From positions 1 to 64,000 of the forward strand of contig NZ_LWAF01000004.1 in the NCBI RefSeq assembly GCF_001719065.1: DNA of 64,000 nucleotides, in the 5' to 3' direction. Positions 33,659 to 41,116 of this stretch are shown piece by piece. The position numbers were made by a program, and so were the translations under genes. The notes below the pieces were generated by a model, which saw only the letters and a list, made by a program, of their open reading frames with translations, did no database searches and was not told where the DNA came from. The stretch comes from Fervidobacterium thailandense. GTDB lineage: Bacteria > Thermotogota > Thermotogae > Thermotogales > Fervidobacteriaceae. How positions within the stretch are numbered: position 1 is the stretch's first letter; each line of letters begins with the position of its first letter.

Positions 33659-35506
33659 ATGCCAGAGAAGAGCTTTTTTGCACCACTGGTTGCTTGGAAA
33701 AATTTGTTCGAAAAGCCGGTGACGATACGTGTGCCTTGGGAAAAACGCGAAGCATCACCGCGCTACAGGGGATTTCACGTGAACGACTGGAACAAATGCA
33801 TAGGATGTGGAACGTGTGCCAAAATTTGTCCAACGGACGCAATCGAAATGGTTGAAGTTCCCGATATGAAGCAAGAATACGGGATGAAACCACAAAGGCC
33901 GGTGATAGACTACGGAAGGTGTAGTTTTTGTGCGATGTGCGTAGATATTTGTACAACCGGTTCACTAAATATGACACGTGAGTACATCTTCGTTTCACCG
34001 AATCCTGAAGACTTCAGGTTCGCACCAACCGAGAAGGGATTCTTAAAGAAAGAGCCATCGGAGATAAAGCTCGGCTGGGTTCGTGATGAAAACAGCGATC
34101 TGCTGGATCTTGATAGAGTGTGGCCGGAAATGTTACCAGCCCAGGAGAGAGTAACTTCTTTCGTAGAATTCGTGAAAGCATATAGCAAAGAACAGGCCAT
34201 CGCGGAGGCAGCCAGGTGTGTGGAGTGTGGTATTTGTACTGATAGATGTCCGCAGCACATGAGAATACCCGAGTACATCAAGGCCATCTGGCGCGATGAC
34301 CTACAGGATGCGCTTAAATGGTTGCTGAAAGGATTGGAAAACGAAAACTACGCCGGTGCGAACCCGCTATCCAGCGTGTGTGGTCGTGTCTGTACGCACA
34401 GGTGTGAGGAAGTGTGCGCTATATCACACAGGGGAGAACCGATTGCTATAAGGTGGCTGAAGCGGTACATTGTCGACAACGTCCCCGCAGAAAAGTGGCA
34501 CGAAATAGTTGGCTTTGAACGAACACCAAAGGGGAAGAAAGTTGCCATCGTTGGAAGTGGTCCTGCGGGTCTTTCTGCCGCGTACTTCTTAGCCACCATG
34601 GGCTATGAAGTCGATATCTACGAATCCATGAACCGTCCGGGTGGTGTGATGCGTTACGGAATTCCAAGGTATAGGCTGCCCGACGAGGCTCTCGATAAAG
34701 ATATTGCGTTCATCGAATCCCTGGGAGTACGTATCTACACCGGAATAACCGTTGGAAAAGATATACCTTTCGAAAAGCTCCGTGAAAAATACGACGCGAT
34801 CTTCCTCTCCACCGGCCTCACCCTGGGCCGGTCTACGAAAATACCCGGCTCCGATCACCCGGACGTCGTCCAAGCATTACCACTGCTGAGGGAAATACGC
34901 GACTATCTCCGTGGTGATGGTCCGGAACCGAAGATAGCCAAACGTGTTGTCGTTATCGGTGGTGGAAACGTTGCGATGGACATTGCCCGGAGCCTTGCAC
35001 GGTTGCAAAAGATAAAGTACGGCGAGGTCAACGTCACGGTTACGTGTCTTGAGCGAACGTACGACGAAATGCCGGCTGATGAGGAAGAAATAGAGGAGGC
35101 CATCGAAGAAGGTGTGAAGATCCATCCAGGCTGGGGTCCGAAAGAGGTAATATTCTACCCGGATAAGGACGCGATAAAAGGCTTAAAGTGCGTAAAGTGC
35201 AAAGAAGTGTTCGATGAGAACGGACGTTTCAACCCGAAGTTCGACGAATCAGAGTTTTGCTTCTACGATGGTGATATGATCGTTGAGGCTATAGGACAAG
35301 CACCGGATTACTCATACTTGCCAGAGGAGTGGCGTTCGAAACTGCAGTTCGTTGGTTACAGGATACTCACCAACAACCTTAGGCAAACGCAGATTCCCTG
35401 GCTTTTTGCCGGTGGCGACATCGTCAACGGACCGGATATAATCCACGGTATTGCGGACGGTTACTGGGCAGCTCGCGGTATCGATCAGTACCTGAGAAGT
35501 CAGTAA
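33659..35506 (+). CDS. NuoI-type ferredoxin fused to GltD/NfnB-like NAD(P)H oxidoreductase
   Basis: This 615-residue protein has three parts. Residues 1-110 are a NuoI-like 2x[4Fe-4S] domain (Cys47-50-53-57 and Cys88-91-94-98). Residues about 180-260 match the N-terminal Fe-S region of GltD/NfnB (Cys187-190-193-197, and Cys241-245-249-253). The rest is the FAD domain (GSGPAGLSAAYF, near 299) and NAD(P) domain (VIGGGNVAMDIARS, near 434). It is the last gene of the Mbx operon and should feed electrons between NAD(P)H, ferredoxin and the membrane complex. ATG at 33659 follows GGGGAGG by 9 nt; a +1-frame ATG just upstream was rejected. Confidence 0.9.
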   Translation: MPEKSFFAPLVAWKNLFEKPVTIRVPWEKREASPRYRGFHVNDWNKCIGCGTCAKICPTDAIEMVEVPDMKQEYGMKPQRPVIDYGRCSFCAMCVDICTTGSLNMTREYIFVSPNPEDFRFAPTEKGFLKKEPSEIKLGWVRDENSDLLDLDRVWPEMLPAQERVTSFVEFVKAYSKEQAIAEAARCVECGICTDRCPQHMRIPEYIKAIWRDDLQDALKWLLKGLENENYAGANPLSSVCGRVCTHRCEEVCAISHRGEPIAIRWLKRYIVDNVPAEKWHEIVGFERTPKGKKVAIVGSGPAGLSAAYFLATMGYEVDIYESMNRPGGVMRYGIPRYRLPDEALDKDIAFIESLGVRIYTGITVGKDIPFEKLREKYDAIFLSTGLTLGRSTKIPGSDHPDVVQALPLLREIRDYLRGDGPEPKIAKRVVVIGGGNVAMDIARSLARLQKIKYGEVNVTVTCLERTYDEMPADEEEIEEAIEEGVKIHPGWGPKEVIFYPDKDAIKGLKCVKCKEVFDENGRFNPKFDESEFCFYDGDMIVEAIGQAPDYSYLPEEWRSKLQFVGYRILTNNLRQTQIPWLFAGGDIVNGPDIIHGIADGYWAARGIDQYLRSQ

Positions 35507-35535
35507 CTTTGAGAAACCAAGGGGGGGGATAATCG

Positions 35536-36021
35536 GTGAGAGACGTCTTAAAACTGGCCGAGAACTTTGAAATTGAGGGATACAGGTTTTACCGCCAAAA
35601 GATGAAAGAGGTCAAAAGCAAAAGAGTAGCTGAGGTTTTTGAATACCTTGCGGAAATGGAAAAGGAACATACGGAATTTATACGAAGGTTGATAAACGAC
35701 ATCGAAGGTGGAAGGGAGATAAGCTTCCAAATTTCTGAAAAGCCGGAAATCTTCACTAAGAGGTACCAGACTCAGGCTTTGGAATCCACCCCCGTTGAGG
35801 ATGATCTCCAGGACCTTGCGGTTTTGCGCATGGCTTACCTAATCGAGAAAGATTTCATGGAATTTTACACTCGAAGTGCGGAGCGAGTTGAGGACAACGA
35901 TTTGAAGAAGATACTCCTACTTTTGAGGGACTGGGAAGCGGGGCACAAGGAAATCATCGAGCGGGAGATCAAAACGATACTGGAGAGGAACAATTTGGAT
36001 CTCGGATTCTATCCGTTTTGA
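35536..36021 (+). CDS. Ferritin-like (rubrerythrin-fold) diiron protein
   Basis: This 161-residue four-helix protein carries the diiron ligands of the ferritin-like/rubrerythrin erythrin domain: E in NFEIEGYRFY, ExxH in EMEKEHTEF, E in IEKDFMEFY, and ExxH in WEAGHKEI. It lacks the rubredoxin-like CxxC tail of rubrerythrin. It follows the Mbx operon by 29 nt, from a GTG after a run of Gs, and may protect it from oxidants or act in iron handling. Confidence 0.85.
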   Translation: MRDVLKLAENFEIEGYRFYRQKMKEVKSKRVAEVFEYLAEMEKEHTEFIRRLINDIEGGREISFQISEKPEIFTKRYQTQALESTPVEDDLQDLAVLRMAYLIEKDFMEFYTRSAERVEDNDLKKILLLLRDWEAGHKEIIEREIKTILERNNLDLGFYPF

Positions 36022-36046
36022 AAAAACTGGGTAAGCTCCAAAATAC

Positions 36047-36074
36047 ATGGGTGGCTTGGCCACCCATTTTATTT
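36047..36074. terminator. Bidirectional terminator between the respiratory operon and the next convergent gene
   Basis: ATGGGTGGC and GCCACCCAT form a perfect 9-bp stem around a TTG loop, flanked by AAAAT on one side and TTTTATTT on the other. It can stop transcription from both strands, which fits its place between convergent genes. Confidence 0.85.
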
Positions 36075-36094
36075 CCCTCTTCCCTCTATCATTC

Positions 36095-37396
36095 CTACCT
36101 TTTGTGTGTCCAAACTAAGATGAGGCTTCTGAAGATAGATAACAAAACGAAAACCGCACCGGCGATTAAAACGGTGACTATCTCGCGGTAGACGGTGACG
36201 AATATCGGCGCTTTGATGTGGCAGAAGGAGTTAAGGATCGATACCAGTCCGAACGTTCCGAAGAACGTGAGAACGGTACTCCAAAATTCGTCGTCAACAA
36301 TCGCACCGAAGAAGAGTAGCGGTAGGAAGACAAGTTCTTTCGTCCTCGGTCTGACGATGAAGATGTTTTCGAGTACAAGTCTTATGTCTTCTTCAAAGTT
36401 TGGTACGAAACCGTAATTTCCACTCCTGAGAACCACGTAAGCGAGTACTACCACTCCCGTCAGCAAGAGGACCACAATTTTAAGCTTCAAAAATTTTGAA
36501 GTTTCCTTTTGGCTTCCCCTGAGGGAGAGTAACTTCCTTAGCTGGACGATAGCATAGGTAATGGGAAGCGCTACTAAAGAAACTTTAACACCCCTGAAAG
36601 TGTAGATGTCGTTGATGTAGGGATACGAATAGAGGGAGAAATTCGTTAAAATCCCAAGTGTCAGAAACTGGGCAACGTTGAGAAACCTGTTTTTCGTTGT
36701 GAAAAAGATGGCGATTGTACCGAGAATACTCATCAGAGAAACGTAAATCGCGTAATCCCTCGTTAGGAGAAACCCAAAGATCGCAACGGGCATGTGAAAG
36801 GATACGTAAAGTCCGAGTAGGGTTCCAAAAAGTCTGTTCTTGAAATCAACACTCGAGGACTCCGGAATTTGCTTGGAGATCGAAAAGAAGGACGTGAGTT
36901 TCTTGTACGCCTCCGTTGGGAGCTCGCCTTTCGGTAAAACTATGACCTCAACGCTTCTTTCGACTACAGCCCTCCACAAGCGTTTAAAAAGAGTCTCAGC
37001 GTTGTACCTCTGCAATTCCTCAGGTTTTACGTAGTGAACTTTTATTATTTTTGCGTGGCGCGTCGACTCGTAGAATTGACGTATAAATTCGGGATTACCG
37101 TAAAACTCGAGGTTCCCAACGTACTTATCCTTTGCCAAGTTGCTGAACGTTTCAACGGTCTTACGGTCGGTTGGCACGTCCTTGAGCGGTACGATTAGCT
37201 CGAACTTGGTGTCCTCCGAAAGTTTCGAGCCGTCGAAAAAGAACACCCGCGGATCGTCTTCAAAGAGAACAGTGAAAGCCATCTGAGACTTGTCAACCGG
37301 TACCCTCAATAGTACCGAGACAACGCTCAACGTGAGAAATACGGTCGTTACGATGACCAAGTAAACCTCGTTTCTTGCCAAGACGGGAAACTTCAT
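36095..37396 (-). CDS. Multi-spanning membrane protein, probably DUF5693 family
   Basis: This 433-residue protein has one N-terminal helix, an extracytoplasmic domain of about 170 residues, and then eight or more helices. The pattern VLRSGNYGFVPNFEEDIRLVLENIFIVRPRTKE is like DUF5693 proteins of Firmicutes and Thermotogae, whose role is unknown but which are often near exopolysaccharide or envelope genes. It overlaps the rluA-type gene by ATGA, so the two are co-translated. The family assignment is from memory of this motif. Confidence 0.6.
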   Translation of the reverse strand: MKFPVLARNEVYLVIVTTVFLTLSVVSVLLRVPVDKSQMAFTVLFEDDPRVFFFDGSKLSEDTKFELIVPLKDVPTDRKTVETFSNLAKDKYVGNLEFYGNPEFIRQFYESTRHAKIIKVHYVKPEELQRYNAETLFKRLWRAVVERSVEVIVLPKGELPTEAYKKLTSFFSISKQIPESSSVDFKNRLFGTLLGLYVSFHMPVAIFGFLLTRDYAIYVSLMSILGTIAIFFTTKNRFLNVAQFLTLGILTNFSLYSYPYINDIYTFRGVKVSLVALPITYAIVQLRKLLSLRGSQKETSKFLKLKIVVLLLTGVVVLAYVVLRSGNYGFVPNFEEDIRLVLENIFIVRPRTKELVFLPLLFFGAIVDDEFWSTVLTFFGTFGLVSILNSFCHIKAPIFVTVYREIVTVLIAGAVFVLLSIFRSLILVWTHKR

Positions 37397-38307
37397 CCCA
37401 GACCACGCCCCGTGGACAAGACATCGAGTACCATCGTCAAGTCTTTGGGTAACCCGGCTTCGAATTCGTAACGTTTACCTTCGAACTCGAACGCCAAGAG
37501 TTTACAGTGCAAAAAATGCCTTCTCAAACCAAATTGCTTAGAAAACAACCGGTTCAACTTAAAGTCACCGTACTGCGCATCGCACACGATTGGTGTACCG
37601 ATGCCGGCAAGATGCTTCCTTATTTGATGTTTCCTCCCAGTCTCTATTTCAACATCGAGCAAGGTCAAATGTTGCTCAACACCGCTTGCATTCCAGCGAT
37701 ATTGTCTCAAAGGTGTGATTTTCGTCAGTGCTTCTTGACCGTCAACAGGTTTGTCGATACTCCGAGGTGAGGAAATCTTGCCAAAGACGAGTGCAACGTA
37801 CTTTTTCAACACGAATCTTGACGAAATCAACTCACTTAGGACACGTGCCGTATTCCTGTCCTTCGCAACAACGAGCACGCCGGAAGTTTCCTTGTCGAGC
37901 CTGTGAACGAGGAATACCTCGAATCCATTCTTCTGAGCATAGTACATGAGGCCTTCCACCAGCGATGGCTTCGAGACATTCTTGCCCGGATGCACGGATA
38001 CGCCCGCAGGCTTGTTTATCGCCATCAAACGTGTATCCTCGTAGATGATATCAAGTTTCATGGACACCGGCTTCAGCTCGGTGTAATCGCGAGAGTACTT
38101 ACTCAAATCCTCTCCGACGATCTCGATGATGTCACCGATCTCGAGCTTTGCCGATGCGTTCTTGACCCGCTTCTTGTTGACGTAAACCTTCCCAGTGCGG
38201 ATGAACTTGTAAATCGCACTGAGAGGCACGTGTTTCAGCTCGTGCCTTAGGAACTTATCCAACCTGGAAAAGTAATTCCTCTCATCGACGATCCAGCTGT
38301 TGTGCAT
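37393..38307 (-). CDS. RluA-family pseudouridine synthase
   Basis: This enzyme converts uridine to pseudouridine in rRNA or tRNA. It has an N-terminal S4 RNA-binding domain (HELKHVPLSAIYKFIRTGKVYVNKK) and the catalytic RluA core with the family motif VHRLDKETSGVLVVAKD, where Asp is the catalytic residue. Length (304) is normal. ATG at 38307 follows GAGGTGG; a GTG six codons upstream has no ribosome site. The modified position cannot be told from sequence. Confidence 0.93.
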   Translation of the reverse strand: MHNSWIVDERNYFSRLDKFLRHELKHVPLSAIYKFIRTGKVYVNKKRVKNASAKLEIGDIIEIVGEDLSKYSRDYTELKPVSMKLDIIYEDTRLMAINKPAGVSVHPGKNVSKPSLVEGLMYYAQKNGFEVFLVHRLDKETSGVLVVAKDRNTARVLSELISSRFVLKKYVALVFGKISSPRSIDKPVDGQEALTKITPLRQYRWNASGVEQHLTLLDVEIETGRKHQIRKHLAGIGTPIVCDAQYGDFKLNRLFSKQFGLRRHFLHCKLLAFEFEGKRYEFEAGLPKDLTMVLDVLSTGRGLG

Positions 38308-38331
38308 ACATCCACCTCGGGTCACAGGACT

Positions 38332-38979
38332 TTACAGCAAGTGTTTTTCGAGCAGCTCCGATACTATGGTCGACGGAAGGCTCGCAAATTTTCTAAAATT
38401 TTGCTCGTACTCCATCAGAGCGTGTTCTTCACTTGTATCGACAACAACCTTCAACGCGCAGAATTCAACACCATTCTCCCAGCACACCTTTGCAATTGCG
38501 TAGCTATCCATATCCACAACCAGCGCCCCAAACCTACTGTAGATCCTCTCCTTGGTGGCGCGATCACTGACCAAAATGTCACCACTCGCTATCGGTCCGA
38601 ATTTGACAGCCCCGTACGTGTCTTTGATTTTCTCCAGGAGCCTTTCCGAGGCACCAAGCGCGTTCATTCCGGAACGCTCGAAATCATGCTCGTAATAAAC
38701 GGTGCCACATACAACGTCACCAATTTTTAACTCCGGTGACAACGCACCGGCCGAACCACAGTGGATGATGTACTTAGGGTGAAATTTGTCGATGACCGCT
38801 TGGGCCATCATGGCACTCTCGATCTTCCCTATGAACCCATAGACAACGGTAACCTCATTACCTCCTATGATACCTCTCGAATAGTTTCTCCTGAGGATTT
38901 CACCGTTTTCAAGCATCGGTAGTAGTTCCCTAAACACTCCTACGATCTCTTCCTTCAAAACTCCCGTCACAACGACCAT
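38332..38979 (-). CDS. MTA/SAH nucleosidase-like protein (phosphorylase superfamily)
   Basis: This 215-residue protein of the PNP/UDP phosphorylase superfamily resembles 5'-methylthioadenosine/S-adenosylhomocysteine nucleosidase. It has IIHCGSAGALSPELKIGDVV, then FGPIASGDILVSD, VVDMDSYAIAKVC and the catalytic aspartate in KVVVDTSEEHA. The ribose-contact VEME of classic enzymes reads VDMD here, so substrate preference may differ. It salvages adenine from SAM by-products. GAGGTG precedes the ATG by 6 nt. Confidence 0.82.
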   Translation of the reverse strand: MVVVTGVLKEEIVGVFRELLPMLENGEILRRNYSRGIIGGNEVTVVYGFIGKIESAMMAQAVIDKFHPKYIIHCGSAGALSPELKIGDVVCGTVYYEHDFERSGMNALGASERLLEKIKDTYGAVKFGPIASGDILVSDRATKERIYSRFGALVVDMDSYAIAKVCWENGVEFCALKVVVDTSEEHALMEYEQNFRKFASLPSTIVSELLEKHLL

Positions 38980-39033
38980 TCATAACACCTCTTCCCTTGC
39001 GGCAAAAAAAACTTCGAAGTCCCACTTTCAGGC

Positions 39034-39501
39034 TCACTTTCCGCCCCTTAGGGCTATGTGCAATTCCACGTCCTCCGGTTCGAACAACGTTACGGGCAAC
39101 CTGATGATGATACCCTCGGCGGTGATCTTCATGTCCTTACCGGTGATAACGGTTGGCGGAGTGATGTCGATTTTGTAGCCGAGTTTCTCCAAGTTCATCG
39201 CAATACTGCCGGATGTCATGTTTCCAAGTTCTCCTATCGCGCTCAGTGAGAGCTCATCCAGGACGTTATACTCCATACCCATCATGCGTGAAACAATCGT
39301 CAGGGCAGTTTTTTCATTGAAAGAATAAACAAAATTTCCCTCGATGTCTCCGATAAAACCAATAACGGTTACGATGTTGTACTTTGGAGTTATATCCTTC
39401 ACCGCTTGAGGTTTCCCGAATTGGGCATTCAACTGGAGTACCGTCTCGTACGTACCTTGCGCCGAAGCCAAAACCGCGTTCACGATCCTCACATCGATCA
39501 T
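39034..39501 (-). CDS. cheX: Chemotaxis phosphatase CheX
   Basis: This 155-residue protein of the CheC/CheX/FliY family dephosphorylates CheY-P to end a chemotactic signal. The single phosphatase motif is clear: LSLSAIGELGNMTSGSIAM, with Glu and Asn as catalytic residues. The length equals that usual for CheX and only one such motif is present, unlike CheC. ATG at 39501 is preferred, after GGGGGTG; a GTG three codons earlier is also in frame. Confidence 0.92.
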   Translation of the reverse strand: MIDVRIVNAVLASAQGTYETVLQLNAQFGKPQAVKDITPKYNIVTVIGFIGDIEGNFVYSFNEKTALTIVSRMMGMEYNVLDELSLSAIGELGNMTSGSIAMNLEKLGYKIDITPPTVITGKDMKITAEGIIIRLPVTLFEPEDVELHIALRGGK

Positions 39502-39541
39502 GACCCACACCCCCAGCTTACCGGTTCACAACTAATGTGAC

Positions 39542-40357
39542 TCACGTATCGCCGTTGTCAACAATGTTATGCGAACGTTCTACGACTTTCCAAAAAAGTT
39601 CAGGTTCACGATCGTACGTGAACCTCCCGAAGCGTCCCTCGGAAAGCTCTTTGAAAAAGAGTTGCTTGCTTCTTTCAAAATCTACCACGCCACCTTTTCG
39701 CAACAAACCTCTTTTTCTTCCAAATTCCTCGAGTTTCTCGTGAAGCGCCGCCACATCACCAGAGGCTTCCCTGTAAATCTCGTAGGCCAGCTCGTAGATA
39801 TCGTCGGGTACCTGCTCAAACGGCAAACATCCAACGAGTAACAATTTCGCCGAAATTTCCTTCACGAATATCTCGGCGTACAGGATCCCCGGTGAGTCCA
39901 TCAGTGTGAAGTTCTCGATTTTGACCCACTGGACTCCCCTCGTGATACCAGGTTGGGCACCGGTTTGAACTTTGTGGCGACCAACTATCTTGTTGATTAT
40001 CGTCGATTTACCCACGTTTGGGACACCAACGACACAGACCCTTGAATCCGGTGGCACGTTTCGACTTACAAAATCCACAAGTTCAGCGCGTTTCGTGTGT
40101 TTGCTGTGCAGAAACACGGGAAACGTTTTCGATATCTCGCTTTTCCAGATTTCGTTGTAACCCTCGTCGGAGAGATCCGATTTGTTGAGAACAAATAGCT
40201 TCCTCTTGCTCTTAAAAATATCAAGTTCGAAACTTACCGTTGCGACCGGTGCCCTGGCATCAAGTACGATGATCACCGCATCTATTTTTTTAATATTCTC
40301 CTTAATTTGCCTCTTGGCCTTTTGAACGTGTCCTGGATACCAAATGGAAGGACACAC
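39542..40357 (-). CDS. rbgA: Ribosome biogenesis GTPase RbgA (YlqF)
   Basis: This circularly permuted GTPase is needed for late 50S subunit assembly. The motif order is G4 LNKSDL, then G1 GVPNVGKSTIIN, then G3 DSPGIL, typical of YlqF/YawG. The N-terminus SIWYPGHVQKAKRQI matches the family. GTG at 40357 follows GGAGG by about 8 nt and gives 271 residues; a longer in-frame reading of 13 residues upstream lacks family sequence. The pyrH gene is directly upstream. Confidence 0.93.
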   Translation of the reverse strand: MCPSIWYPGHVQKAKRQIKENIKKIDAVIIVLDARAPVATVSFELDIFKSKRKLFVLNKSDLSDEGYNEIWKSEISKTFPVFLHSKHTKRAELVDFVSRNVPPDSRVCVVGVPNVGKSTIINKIVGRHKVQTGAQPGITRGVQWVKIENFTLMDSPGILYAEIFVKEISAKLLLVGCLPFEQVPDDIYELAYEIYREASGDVAALHEKLEEFGRKRGLLRKGGVVDFERSKQLFFKELSEGRFGRFTYDREPELFWKVVERSHNIVDNGDT

Positions 40358-40396
40358 CGTTATTCCTCCGCTCCGATATGGTCTTTCAAAAAACAC

Positions 40397-41113
40397 TTAC
40401 ATCGTCGAGGAGAGTGTCGGTACAACCAGCGTACCAACGTTCTCGCCCTTAATAGCCCTGAGTAAGTTGTCGTTTTCAAAGAAGTTCATCACAAGTATCT
40501 TCATGTTGTACCGTTTGCAGATCGAGAACGCCTCAGTATCCATTATCTTTAAATTCTTGGAGATCGCCTCGTCGTACGTGATCACGTTGTACTTCACAGC
40601 ATCGTTGTGGATTTTCGGATCCTTATCGTATATCCCCGATACCTTAGTACCTTTTATGAGCAGTTCCGCCTTCATTTCAACCGCTCGCAGTGCCGCACCG
40701 GTATCCGTCGTAAAGAACGGATTGCTCGTACCTCCGGCGAAGATAACGACATAACCCGCATCGAAGTAGAGGTCGATATCGTCGTAGTTTATTAACTTCA
40801 CAGACGGGAGTGTGACAATCTGAGAAACAACAACGGTTTTGATTCCAGCATCCTCGAATCTATCCTTTAGGTAAAGCGCGTTAATCACCGTGCCGAGCAT
40901 ACCGATTTGGTCGGAGATCGTCGGTCTCAAGCCCTCGAAGTCTCTACCTCTGAACAGGTTGCCGGCACCTATCACTATCCCGAGCTTAACCCCGTATTCG
41001 GAAACCTTCTTCACCTCATCTATGAGGTACCTAACGTGCTCTTCGCTGAATCCTTTTTGCGACTCACCACTTAACACTTCGCCACTGAGTTTTAGTAAGA
41101 CCCTTTTGTACAT
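40397..41113 (-). CDS. pyrH: UMP kinase
   Basis: This 238-residue enzyme phosphorylates UMP to UDP. It has the amino-acid-kinase fold with RVLLKLSGEVLSG at the start, GIVIGAGNLFRG, and FTTDTGAALRAVEMKAELLIKGTKV. Length is normal for bacteria. It is separated by 3 nt from the upstream AAA ATPase gene and by 39 nt from rbgA, so the three form a run. Confidence 0.96.
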   Translation of the reverse strand: MYKRVLLKLSGEVLSGESQKGFSEEHVRYLIDEVKKVSEYGVKLGIVIGAGNLFRGRDFEGLRPTISDQIGMLGTVINALYLKDRFEDAGIKTVVVSQIVTLPSVKLINYDDIDLYFDAGYVVIFAGGTSNPFFTTDTGAALRAVEMKAELLIKGTKVSGIYDKDPKIHNDAVKYNVITYDEAISKNLKIMDTEAFSICKRYNMKILVMNFFENDNLLRAIKGENVGTLVVPTLSSTM

Positions 41114-41116
41114 CGA

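Noticed and set aside
33637-33855. Alternative 72-codon frame at the start of the NuoI-NfnB fusion gene
   Set aside because: It is in a different frame and lacks the cysteine motifs; the 33659 ATG gives the full family sequence.
24807-35506. Plain respiratory complex I (Nuo)
   Set aside because: NuoE/F/G and NuoJ/N are absent, NuoB-type cysteines have CxxC spacing, and MnhE/F/G subunits are present.
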